A DNA stretch of 12,155 nucleotides from Candidatus Muproteobacteria bacterium (GTDB lineage: Bacteria > Pseudomonadota > Gammaproteobacteria > Acidiferrobacterales > Sulfurifustaceae), in assembly GCA_023266455.1 (NCBI GenBank), contig JAHFQD010000021.1, positions 1 through 12,155 of the forward strand, written 5' to 3'. Numbering within the stretch: position 1 is the first letter of the stretch; each line of letters begins with the position of its first letter. Below, piece by piece: positions 1 through 6,814 of the stretch. The notes beneath the pieces were generated by a model. That model made no database searches, was not told the DNA's origin, and worked only from the letters and a program-made list of their open reading frames with translations. The position numbers and the translations under genes were made by a program.

Positions 1-2135
1 TCGGCGAGTTTGCGCATGATGGGGTCGTAGCAGCGTCCGCGATCGAACAACTGCGGTAAATCCATCAGTACCCGGTTGTAACCGTATTGTTTGGTCAATT
101 CGTCGAGCGCCGTATTCAACGAATCGCCGATCTCGCGGCAAGGATTGGCCTGCTCGCTCGACGCGAGCCAACGGCTGCGTACATCCGTCAGCCAGCGATC
201 GAATAGTTGCGCGTTCGCCAGTATCGGCGGTTGTTCCCGATTCAGCGCATCGAGCAACTCCGCGCCGTTGCCGACGCGCCGGTCGACTTCATGCCGAACG
301 AGTCCTACCTGCCGCGCGATGCCTTTACTCACGCGCAGGGTCATATCCGGTGGCACCGCGAGTTCGCGTTTGTACTCCGTGCGCGCCAAGGCCTCCAGAT
401 GATGCCCGTGCTTTTCAAAAACGCTCGGCGGCAGCGGGTCGTTATAAAGATAAATCGCTAGTTCCCCAAGCTTCTCCAGCAATTCTTCGCTTTGATCGCG
501 TTGCGCGTAACCGACGATACGTTTGAATCGGGCGCGATTGTGCTCGAAGGCCAGTACTTCGTTGATGTATGCCTGGAATTCTTCGGGACTGGATACGGTA
601 TTCGTATCGGCCGCCGCCGCATCGCCAGCGATGGCGAGCGCCTTAGCGCGTTGTTCGAGTTGGCACGCCAAGCCGGGAAAGACAACGTCTTCAAACGCCG
701 CGTCGGAAATAAATTGCGCGGCACGTCGCGCGCTGCGCCGGTCGAACCACGACGCCGGGATGCTGAGGTACGTGAGATGGATTTCGAGCGACGCGATATT
801 GCCGAGTAATTCGTAAATCGTTTGTTTGTCGACGCAGCCGCCGTTCTGGCGCGCGGCGCGTTGCGGATTCTTTATTAAATAGACCGCCGCCGTTTGGGTT
901 TCGATTTGATGTTGCAATTGGAATGTCGCATTGGCGAGCGATAAAGACAGGAGCGTCAAAACGCCGAGCGCACCGTACTGCACGCGCCGAATTAGCCGGT
1001 GTCGCGACCAGACGCCCTGTCGCGTCGGGCGCGCGAGGTTCGTCTCCGCCATGATTTTCTGCGAGGTGAGATGTGCGATGAACGCGACGTCGGTTCGCGG
1101 TCGCGGCGCGATACTGCCGCCGGCGCTAACGCTGCCGGTGAAGTAGACGCCGCGAAAAAATACATTGGTTTGATATGCGGTGGCGCGGAATATTTGCGTC
1201 AACACCGTGCACAACGGCGTTCGTAGTTCGCGGAAGCGCTGCGGAAACAGAAAAAATTCGTCTATTTGGTCGACGTGCCGATCGGTGGCGGCGGCTTCCA
1301 ACTGTTGTGTCTTGAGTCCACCGCCGAGATGATCGAACGCTTCGCTGATCCAGTCGGCGGTAAACCCCGTGTCCAACGAATACGGATTGGACCAACCGAA
1401 CATTTCTTGGCGGCGTGTTTCGGGAAAACTATTCCAATACGCGCTGAATCCGTCGATCGCATCGCATTGCGTGATGGCAATGTAAACCGGGAACGTGAAT
1501 TCAAGCCGCTCTTGTAAGTCCCATAACTGATTGCGGCATTGCTGGGCCAGACGTTGCAGATCCGCGCCGTTGCCGTGCCGCAGTGTGCGCGCCGACAGCA
1601 CTAACACGACGCCATCGAGCGCCCTTTCCGGGCGAAGATCGCACAGTCCCCACAGCATACCGCGCCATCGTTTTCCCTCGGCGTCGTTCTTGGTATCGAA
1701 CGATGCCGCGCTGTCGACGTCGACCATGACGCCATGATCTAAGAAATGCCAGCGCGTATCCGGCAACGGAAGTTTTTCTTCACGCGCAGAAATATTGCTG
1801 CGTCGCAAATCTTCGCCGATCGATTCAGTGAGGCTGGTTTTGCCGGCGCCGGTTTCGCCGCAGACCAAGATCCAGGGTGCTTGATAACGCCATTCGCGCT
1901 GCTGTCCGATGTAGCGTGCGGTGGTGATCAATTCCATCACCGCCGTGCGTACTTTCTGCCAGGTTGTTTTCCACGCCGATGCTTCTTGCGCCGTCGACGC
2001 GGCCAACTTAGGCAACTGCAGCGGTTTGCGTGCGCGCAAGATGAGAATAATGGCCAAGACGCCGATGACGACCGCCGCCACGATCACGATAGTGAGCGGC
2101 GTTACTCCCGGCGACGATTGAGCCATCTCGTTCAT
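1..2135 (-). CDS. tssM: TssM (IcmF-like) T6SS inner-membrane protein, 3' end cut by the window
   Basis: TssM is the large inner-membrane protein that spans the periplasm and, with TssL and TssJ, forms the T6SS membrane complex. The frame is open from the ATG at 2135 to base 1, giving about 711 residues; family members are usually about 1,100-1,200, so the periplasmic C-terminal part lies outside the window. There is a hydrophobic segment at about residues 14-33, a Walker A motif GETGAGKT at 93-100, a Walker-B-like VMVDVD around 136-141, and YIAITQCD at 218-225, which corresponds to the family's usual TKCD stretch. RGVYFTGS follows, then a second membrane segment at about 388-405. The start is firm at its 5' side because in-frame TAA and TAG codons sit just upstream. 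ATG at 2126 is an alternative. It begins 9 bases after the tssL stop and has no clear Shine-Dalgarno, so coupling to tssL is likely. Identity is confident from motifs and neighbours. Confidence 0.95.
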   Translation of the reverse strand, partial: MNEMAQSSPGVTPLTIVIVAAVVIGVLAIILILRARKPLQLPKLAASTAQEASAWKTTWQKVRTAVMELITTARYIGQQREWRYQAPWILVCGETGAGKTSLTESIGEDLRRSNISAREEKLPLPDTRWHFLDHGVMVDVDSAASFDTKNDAEGKRWRGMLWGLCDLRPERALDGVVLVLSARTLRHGNGADLQRLAQQCRNQLWDLQERLEFTFPVYIAITQCDAIDGFSAYWNSFPETRRQEMFGWSNPYSLDTGFTADWISEAFDHLGGGLKTQQLEAAATDRHVDQIDEFFLFPQRFRELRTPLCTVLTQIFRATAYQTNVFFRGVYFTGSVSAGGSIAPRPRTDVAFIAHLTSQKIMAETNLARPTRQGVWSRHRLIRRVQYGALGVLTLLSLSLANATFQLQHQIETQTAAVYLIKNPQRAARQNGGCVDKQTIYELLGNIASLEIHLTYLSIPASWFDRRSARRAAQFISDAAFEDVVFPGLACQLEQRAKALAIAGDAAAADTNTVSSPEEFQAYINEVLAFEHNRARFKRIVGYAQRDQSEELLEKLGELAIYLYNDPLPPSVFEKHGHHLEALARTEYKRELAVPPDMTLRVSKGIARQVGLVRHEVDRRVGNGAELLDALNREQPPILANAQLFDRWLTDVRSRWLASSEQANPCREIGDSLNTALDELTKQYGYNRVLMDLPQLFDRGRCYDPIMRKLA

Positions 2136-2144
2136 AGGTTGCTA

Positions 2145-2900
2145 TTAATTGCCGTTAAATACATCGTTAAAGCGTTCGACGATCACTAGCCAGATCGACG
2201 TAGAGATCAGGCTGTAAATCAACAGCCCGACCGCCGCCAGCCGATACCAAAGCGCCAACGGCGCCAAGCGCGCGCCGTTGAGTTCGCTTAAACGATATTG
2301 GTAGGCCTGCGGAAACGCCGGACGTTCGGATGCTGTACCGCTACCGAGAAATTGACTAATTTGTTCGCGATAGCTTTTGAGAGTCGGCGCGCCATGCTGG
2401 CCGCGATGTTGACCGCGGAAGCCTAGTTGGATCGCCGCCAACATCACCGCGGCGAGATCGTCCTGCAGCGGCGTGCGCAGGCGCGCTTTTAGCAACTCGT
2501 CGAGATGAACGAAAAATTGGTAGCCGGCGTTGCAACTTTGAAACAAACTTTGTTCGAGCAAATGATGTTCCCACGCTTCGCGCCCCGTCCAATCGAGATC
2601 GAGCACGAACAGCTCGTCCGCCAATGCCGCCATCGCGTAACGCGCGATTTCGTATATCTCGACCTCGGCTTCGGTGCTGCTCTGTTTAACGGCTTTGTAT
2701 TGTTCGTGAAGAATATGTTTCAACCGCTGACTGACCATCGCGGCCAGATCGTTGCCGTTCGCATCTATCGGTTCGTTGCCGCCAGCGAGATAAAACGCCA
2801 GTCGGCCGTCGCGAATCGCCAGTTTTAAACGCGCCACCTCTTCGTAGAATTCAGCGAAGCGTGCCAACATGGATATTCGTTTTGTGGAGACGCTAGACAT
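2145..2900 (-). CDS. tssL: TssL (DotU/IcmH-like) T6SS inner-membrane protein, short form
   Basis: TssL is anchored in the inner membrane by one C-terminal helix. Its cytoplasmic domain contacts TssM and the baseplate protein TssK. The protein has 251 residues if it starts at ATG 2900. It carries the family block ALADELFVLDLDW, then GREAW, LEQSLFQS and AGYQFF, followed by a hydrophobic segment at about residues 217-240 and a short tail. It ends soon after the membrane helix, so it is the short form without a C-terminal OmpA-like peptidoglycan-binding domain; another protein may provide cell-wall anchoring. The start at 2900 overlaps the end of tssK by 8 bases. ATG 2870, ten codons later, is also possible, and neither has a clear Shine-Dalgarno. 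The open frame extends upstream to 3134, but that part lies inside tssK and encodes an Arg/Ser-rich sequence unlike TssL. The stop is TAA, immediately followed by an in-frame TAG. Confidence 0.95.
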   Translation of the reverse strand: MSSVSTKRISMLARFAEFYEEVARLKLAIRDGRLAFYLAGGNEPIDANGNDLAAMVSQRLKHILHEQYKAVKQSSTEAEVEIYEIARYAMAALADELFVLDLDWTGREAWEHHLLEQSLFQSCNAGYQFFVHLDELLKARLRTPLQDDLAAVMLAAIQLGFRGQHRGQHGAPTLKSYREQISQFLGSGTASERPAFPQAYQYRLSELNGARLAPLALWYRLAAVGLLIYSLISTSIWLVIVERFNDVFNGN

Positions 2901-4299
2901 GTGCGGCACGGGCGGCGGTTTCGGGTTTTTTGTCGGCGCGATTCGGCGAATACAACACGATCGCCGCCGGCGGCTGCGTTGCGGGACCATGGATATGCAG
3001 CGGCGCGCCGGGTTGAATGACGGGCACGAGTTTCTCGTCTTGCTCGATGGCTTGATTGATGACTTCGTATAGCGTGCCGCCGCTGACGCCGAGCGCGGCG
3101 AGCTGATCCGCCGGCAACGGACGCACACGTGCACCCGGTAAGCGCCGCTGACGCAGCAATGGGATCATGCTCTCGGCGCCGACAAAGGCTTGCCCCAACC
3201 ATTGCGCCAACGCTTGTGGTGTTTGTCCCGCTTGCGGTTTGAGTTCGATGATTAAACGATCGGTGCGCGCCGCCGGTGCCAGCGGACATACAAACAGTTC
3301 ACTGCGCGGACGTTCGAAGGCGACGAGTTCGTAAGCGGCGTTGAGTTTCGCCAGAATCGCCGCGACGTGACGAATCGCTTTGAAGAATCCGGGGGCGGCG
3401 TCGTCATGTTGATAGGCGTCCAGCAACAACGGCACCGGATCGGCGCCGATACCCGCGACGTTTCCCGTCAACTGCGCCAGCGCTTGATACAACTGAAACG
3501 GATGCGTCGTCTCCGCACGCACCAGTACTTCGAGTACCGGTAACGCCGCCGCCAATCGCCGTACAACTTCTTTGTGATACACGTTGGTGGTATTGGAACC
3601 GGCGTCGGTGCCTACGGTGCCCGCGAGCTCCTTCGCCTTCGCGCGCACGCGCGTGGCTAATGCCTGCAGTTGCCGGATGAGAGAGGGATCGCCCAGGAAT
3701 CGCGACGCGCCGGTGCGCAACAGCGGCGGATGAAACTCGGTCAGATCGAAATGCCCGCCGATATCGCGGCGCAATTGCAGCAACGGTAGCGTGATGTATT
3801 TCGCCGGCAATTTGTCGCCCGCGAGCAAGGTCACGCGCGGACGCAATCGGCACACTTCCACGTGGTTCTCGCCGGTGTTCTCGTCCATTTCCAGCGCGCC
3901 TTTGACCGAGTCGTAGCGCTGGATGGCGCTCGCGCTGCTGGCCGCGCCTTCCGCGCGCACTGGCACGGCGAGATGGATCTTGAGCGGCTTGTTCGCGCGC
4001 AACGCGGCGTCGTTAGATACATCCAAGAACAACACTTCGCTTTGCCCCGGCGCTGGGTATTGCACCGTCAAACCATCCGGCATCACCGCGTGCACATGTT
4101 TGATATGTATCTTGCCCATCTTGATCGCGGCGTCGTCCAAGTCGACGTCGATCAAACCCCAGTAATGCGGTTCGAGCTGCATCATTATGTGGCGCATCAG
4201 CGAATGCCAATAAATATCGCTTTGCTGAAAATGTTGCGGCGTCAGCAGCATGCCTTCGTACCACTGCAGCGGTTCCGGAATTCGTGCGCTAGCGTCCAT
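2893..4299 (-). CDS. tssK: TssK T6SS baseplate protein
   Basis: TssK is a trimeric cytoplasmic baseplate subunit that docks the tail onto TssL/TssM. The protein has 468 residues, close to the family's usual size of about 450. The N-terminus has the family signature around residues 13-28: WYEGMLLTPQHFQQSD. The following region (HSLMRHIMMQLEPHYWGL) and the central stretch with PLLQLRRDI, FHPPLLRTG and the HPFQLYQAL block also fit TssK. The last ~30 residues are Ala/Pro-rich and look like a flexible tail. The ATG at 4299 is preceded by GAGGT at 4307-4311 with a 7-base spacer, which fixes the start. It lies 24 bases after tssJ, the largest gap in the window. Its TAG stop overlaps the start of tssL. 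Confidence 0.96.
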   Translation of the reverse strand: MDASARIPEPLQWYEGMLLTPQHFQQSDIYWHSLMRHIMMQLEPHYWGLIDVDLDDAAIKMGKIHIKHVHAVMPDGLTVQYPAPGQSEVLFLDVSNDAALRANKPLKIHLAVPVRAEGAASSASAIQRYDSVKGALEMDENTGENHVEVCRLRPRVTLLAGDKLPAKYITLPLLQLRRDIGGHFDLTEFHPPLLRTGASRFLGDPSLIRQLQALATRVRAKAKELAGTVGTDAGSNTTNVYHKEVVRRLAAALPVLEVLVRAETTHPFQLYQALAQLTGNVAGIGADPVPLLLDAYQHDDAAPGFFKAIRHVAAILAKLNAAYELVAFERPRSELFVCPLAPAARTDRLIIELKPQAGQTPQALAQWLGQAFVGAESMIPLLRQRRLPGARVRPLPADQLAALGVSGGTLYEVINQAIEQDEKLVPVIQPGAPLHIHGPATQPPAAIVLYSPNRADKKPETAARAAHV

Positions 4300-4306
4300 C
4301 TTGATT

Positions 4307-4311
4307 ACCTC
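4307..4311 (-). promoter_or_regulatory. Ribosome binding site of tssK
   Basis: GAGGT lies 7 bases upstream of the ATG at 4299, in the 24-base gap between tssJ and tssK. It supports that start and suggests tssK can initiate on its own, unlike the overlapping genes around it. Confidence 0.7.
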
Positions 4312-4323
4312 GTGCGAAAGCGA

Positions 4324-4791
4324 TCATTTTTCACCGAAGACGATGCCGGTCGGCTGAAGCCGGACCACAGCGTGTTTAAAGGCGGTTAAATCCATTGGGT
4401 ACTGGCCGGCGTCGACGACGTAGTTCGCGAACGCCAATGTGCGCACGGCATCGCGATAGCGCGCCGGCAGTGCGACCGGTGCGACCGTCAATGCTGGTGG
4501 CAGTTGCAGCGAAACCACATCGATTCCTTTCGGAAACGCGCTTAACAGACGCGTCTTGTTTTCGAACCAGGTTGGTCCGCTTTTCGGTAAGAGATCGACG
4601 GTGGCGGTGTCATAAACGAATACGATGTCGAGCGCGGTCGCGCTGTTTTGATTTGCGCCCGGTTCGGCGATCACCTGAATCGCGCTCAACGATGTTTTCT
4701 TCGGTGCCGACGACTTCGACAACAGCCCACAGCCGTTGACTGCAAGCAGCGCTAGCAACAAACCGCACCAATATCGTCCTTGAGCGAGCAT
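4324..4791 (-). CDS. tssJ: TssJ T6SS outer-membrane lipoprotein
   Basis: TssJ is a small lipoprotein on the inner face of the outer membrane that binds the periplasmic end of TssM. The protein has 155 residues from ATG 4791. The N-terminus has a positively charged start, a hydrophobic core (CGLLLALLAV) and a lipobox ending VNGC, so Cys21 is the predicted lipidated residue. Residue +2 is Gly, not Asp, which fits outer-membrane sorting. The Asn at -2 of the lipobox is uncommon but tolerated. The mature part (TALDIVFVYD, then WFENKTRLL, then a beta-rich C-terminus) fits the TssJ fold. The start lies 8 bases after the stop of the PAAR-like gene. The open frame continues upstream to 5172, but that part lies wholly inside the PAAR-like gene and lacks a signal peptide, so ATG 4791 is the real start. 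Confidence 0.94.
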   Translation of the reverse strand: MLAQGRYWCGLLLALLAVNGCGLLSKSSAPKKTSLSAIQVIAEPGANQNSATALDIVFVYDTATVDLLPKSGPTWFENKTRLLSAFPKGIDVVSLQLPPALTVAPVALPARYRDAVRTLAFANYVVDAGQYPMDLTAFKHAVVRLQPTGIVFGEK

Positions 4792-4799
4792 GCGTTTCT

Positions 4800-5195
4800 C
4801 TATGACAAAATCATCACTTGCACTTGTCCCGGCGACAGCGATGCGCCCGGGGCATTGACCGTGTTTTGAATCGTGATCGACAGCATTTTCGTTCCCGGCG
4901 CCGGACCGATCAGCGCTTTGAAACTGCCAACGACGGCGTGATCCGGCCCGATGATCGTGCCCGACGCCACTCCCATGGCGGCACCGGCTTCGTCGAAATC
5001 CGACAGCGTGCCGAAAGTCATCAAGTTTTCCGCCATACCACCGCCGATGATGACGTTGATCACCGATGGAATGTGGGTGCAAGAAAACGCGATGTTCACC
5101 ATCGGCACCGGGATCGGACCGACCGGCGTCGGCGTGTTGCACACGTCCGGGAACGCCAGGTTGATCACGCATAAATTGTTGTTCGCGAATGGCAT
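4800..5195 (-). CDS. PAAR-like (DUF4150) spike-tip protein
   Basis: DUF4150 proteins are PAAR-like: they cap the VgrG trimer with a sharp tip and often carry or attach effectors. The protein has 131 residues. The family signature is clear near the N-terminus (AFPDVCNTPTPVGPIPVP at residues 14-31), followed by NIA and a Gly-rich middle with IIGGGMAENL and SGTIIGPDHAVVG. The protein ends after a short beta-rich part, with no N- or C-terminal extension, so it is a bare tip and not an evolved PAAR toxin. It starts 3 bases after the DUF3540 stop, with GGGATAAGG just upstream as a possible ribosome binding site. Its position after vgrG and the adaptor genes fits assembly onto this VgrG. Cys12 and Cys19 are present, but whether it binds zinc like classic PAAR cannot be told from sequence alone. 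Confidence 0.93.
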   Translation of the reverse strand: MPFANNNLCVINLAFPDVCNTPTPVGPIPVPMVNIAFSCTHIPSVINVIIGGGMAENLMTFGTLSDFDEAGAAMGVASGTIIGPDHAVVGSFKALIGPAPGTKMLSITIQNTVNAPGASLSPGQVQVMILS

Positions 5196-5198
5196 GCC

Positions 5199-5750
5199 TT
5201 ATCCCAAACTGATCCGTTCGCCGTCGACGCGCACATCCTGCTCTGCGGTCACGATGGCTTGTTGTCCATGCATGCGCAGCAGCGTTTTCACTTGCACCGC
5301 GAAAGTGTCGAGTTGGGCGATGTAGTGCCGCGCGTTATCGATCAACGCTTCACGCACCGTTGTTAGCACGTTACGTCCGCTGACCGCGACGTCGCCGGCG
5401 ACGGCGGTGACGTCGACGTCGTGCAACGATTGCAGGCTGAGGGTCTCGCTGGCTTGTATCGCAAGCCGCGGCGCTTGCAGCGTCAACTCGCTCACGCCCG
5501 CTACTTCAATGTGCGCCGCGCTGTTTTCAGTGCGCGTCAATACCGCCAATACAAAACGATTTCCATTTGCGCAGGCGACGGTTAACACGCGATCACCGAT
5601 CTGCGGACGCACGAGGCACGACACCGCGATGTGCGCCAACGCGCCGTCATCGAGTTGCCAGGCGCCGTCGAGGGTTTCTTCGACGACGACCGCCTCGTGC
5701 CATAGGGGAACGTCGATTGCCCAACGCCGTTTCGATAATGCCGCCGCCAT
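5199..5750 (-). CDS. DUF3540 protein of T6SS vgrG clusters
   Basis: This 183-residue protein matches the DUF3540 family, which is found in vgrG/DUF2169/PAAR gene sets and has no well-established function. Three regions can be seen. Residues about 15-75 look like a small beta-barrel with the core RPQIGDRVLTV, resembling the OB-fold of VgrG/gp5-type spike proteins. Residues about 80-128 are alternating polar/hydrophobic strands (LTLQAPRLAIQASETLSLQS), as in a beta-helix. A predicted helix follows (about 129-160), then a final short strand region ending in GERISLG. There is no signal peptide or membrane segment, so it is cytoplasmic before any delivery. The ATG at 5750 shares one base with the TAA of the upstream pentapeptide gene (TAATG), implying coupled translation. 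Spike accessory is the best inference; no catalytic motif is seen. Confidence 0.88.
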   Translation of the reverse strand: MAAALSKRRWAIDVPLWHEAVVVEETLDGAWQLDDGALAHIAVSCLVRPQIGDRVLTVACANGNRFVLAVLTRTENSAAHIEVAGVSELTLQAPRLAIQASETLSLQSLHDVDVTAVAGDVAVSGRNVLTTVREALIDNARHYIAQLDTFAVQVKTLLRMHGQQAIVTAEQDVRVDGERISLG

Positions 5751-6814
5751 TAGTGAATCTCCTCGAGTACGTTGCGTTCCGCCGTGAGTAAGGCGTCGTC
5801 GGTTTCCAGCGCCGTGCCGCGATTGGCGCCGTTAAACGTCGCATGCTGCAGCGCGGTGTTATGAAAGCGGCATAAATCTAAGCGTGTGTCGTCGAACACC
5901 ATGTGATTGCCACGCGCGTGTGAGAAATCGGCGTAACGCAAATCCGCGCCGTGGAACGACACGATCTCGTGCTCGCTGTGCATCCAGGCGGACTTGGTTA
6001 ATTGCGCACCTGTAAAGCGGCAATCGCGCAAGTGCGCTTGTTGAAAGATCGCGTTCATTAAGACGGCGTCGGTGAAATCCGATTCGGTGATTTGCGTTTT
6101 CAAGAACAGCGCGCGTGGCGCGCGCACGCCGTGCAGACGGGTACCGGTGAATGTCGCGCCCATACAATTCGCACCCATGAGATCAGCGCCGGAAAGATCG
6201 GCGCCTGTGAAATCAGCGTTCTGCAACGTGCAGCGCCGCAGGCTGGTGCCGGCGAAGTTCTTTCCGGCAAGATTGGCGTTGATCAACACCGCTTTATCAG
6301 CGCGCATACCGTCGAGCGCGACTTGCCGAAAATCGACATCGTTGAGCGCCGATTGCTGCAGCGAGATCTCACGCAGATCGGCACGGTCCCATTTGCACGC
6401 CAAGGCGGCGACGCGCGACAGTTCGACGCCGCGAAGGCGAGCATTGCGCAGATCGCATCCGGTCCAAGCGCTTAACAAAAGTTTGGCGCCGATCCAGAGA
6501 CTTTCCTGCAAATCACTATTGATGAAGCCGACATGTTCAATGCACGTGGCGCTGAAGTTCGCGCCGGTTAAACGGCATTCGACAAAGGTCGTCGCGTGCA
6601 ACCGACAGCGGCGGAAATCGACACCCGCGAGATCGCAGCGAATGAACGTGGCGTTCGATAAGTCGACCGCGCCGAGTTTCGCGTTGGCGAATCGAGATTG
6701 ATGAAATGCAGCGCCGGTTAGACCGCATTCGGAAAAATCGAATCCCGAAAAATCGGCATCGACGATCGGCGTTCGGTGGCGCAGGCGTTTCTCCAGTTCG
6801 GCGCGGGCCATCAT
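5750..6814 (-). CDS. Pentapeptide-repeat protein of the T6SS spike module
   Basis: The protein has 354 residues and, from about residue 19 to 332, is almost entirely pentapeptide repeats of the A(D/N)LXX/A(D/N)FXX type, for example FSGFDFSECGLTGAAF and ADFTGADLSGADLMGAN. This predicts a right-handed quadrilateral beta-helix rod. Cys often takes the polar or small position. The last ~20 residues are acidic and non-repeat. There is no signal peptide, membrane helix or catalytic domain. It begins inside the stop of the DUF2169 gene (ATGA, 4-base overlap) and ends inside the start of the DUF3540 gene, so all three are likely made together. The same repeat type forms the C-terminal half of the upstream DUF2169 protein, so the two may stack or pair, or be paralogues. 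Pentapeptide proteins elsewhere can mimic DNA (gyrase protection), but this context favours a spike or adaptor role. ATG 6811 is a possible alternative start. Confidence 0.9.
   Translation of the reverse strand: MMARAELEKRLRHRTPIVDADFSGFDFSECGLTGAAFHQSRFANAKLGAVDLSNATFIRCDLAGVDFRRCRLHATTFVECRLTGANFSATCIEHVGFINSDLQESLWIGAKLLLSAWTGCDLRNARLRGVELSRVAALACKWDRADLREISLQQSALNDVDFRQVALDGMRADKAVLINANLAGKNFAGTSLRRCTLQNADFTGADLSGADLMGANCMGATFTGTRLHGVRAPRALFLKTQITESDFTDAVLMNAIFQQAHLRDCRFTGAQLTKSAWMHSEHEIVSFHGADLRYADFSHARGNHMVFDDTRLDLCRFHNTALQHATFNGANRGTALETDDALLTAERNVLEEIH
5819..6760 (-). repeat. Pentapeptide-repeat tract in the stand-alone protein
   Basis: About 314 residues (roughly 19-332) follow the pentapeptide pattern, around 60 units, with many Cys residues and a few longer loops. 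Boundaries are by eye. Confidence 0.85.

Noticed and set aside
1..2135. tssM as a pseudogene, because no complete start-to-stop frame exists here
   Set aside because: Reading the minus strand from 2135 gives one uninterrupted frame with TssM motifs in order to base 1. It is only cut by the window edge.
2901..3134. N-terminal extension of tssL up to 3134
   Set aside because: The frame is open, but this part lies inside tssK and encodes an Arg/Ser/Pro-rich sequence unlike TssL. The protein has normal family length from 2900.
3862..4389. Plus-strand open frame of 175 codons opposite tssK
   Set aside because: Its composition (His/Arg/Val-rich) and lack of family features fit an antisense shadow of the GC-rich tssK gene.
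4792..5172. N-terminal extension of tssJ up to 5172
   Set aside because: It lies wholly within the PAAR-like gene and would bury the lipoprotein signal peptide in the middle of the protein.
5750..6814. Stand-alone pentapeptide protein as a quinolone-resistance (Qnr/MfpA-like) factor
   Set aside because: Length, gene overlaps and T6SS context do not fit. Pentapeptide repeats alone do not indicate gyrase binding.
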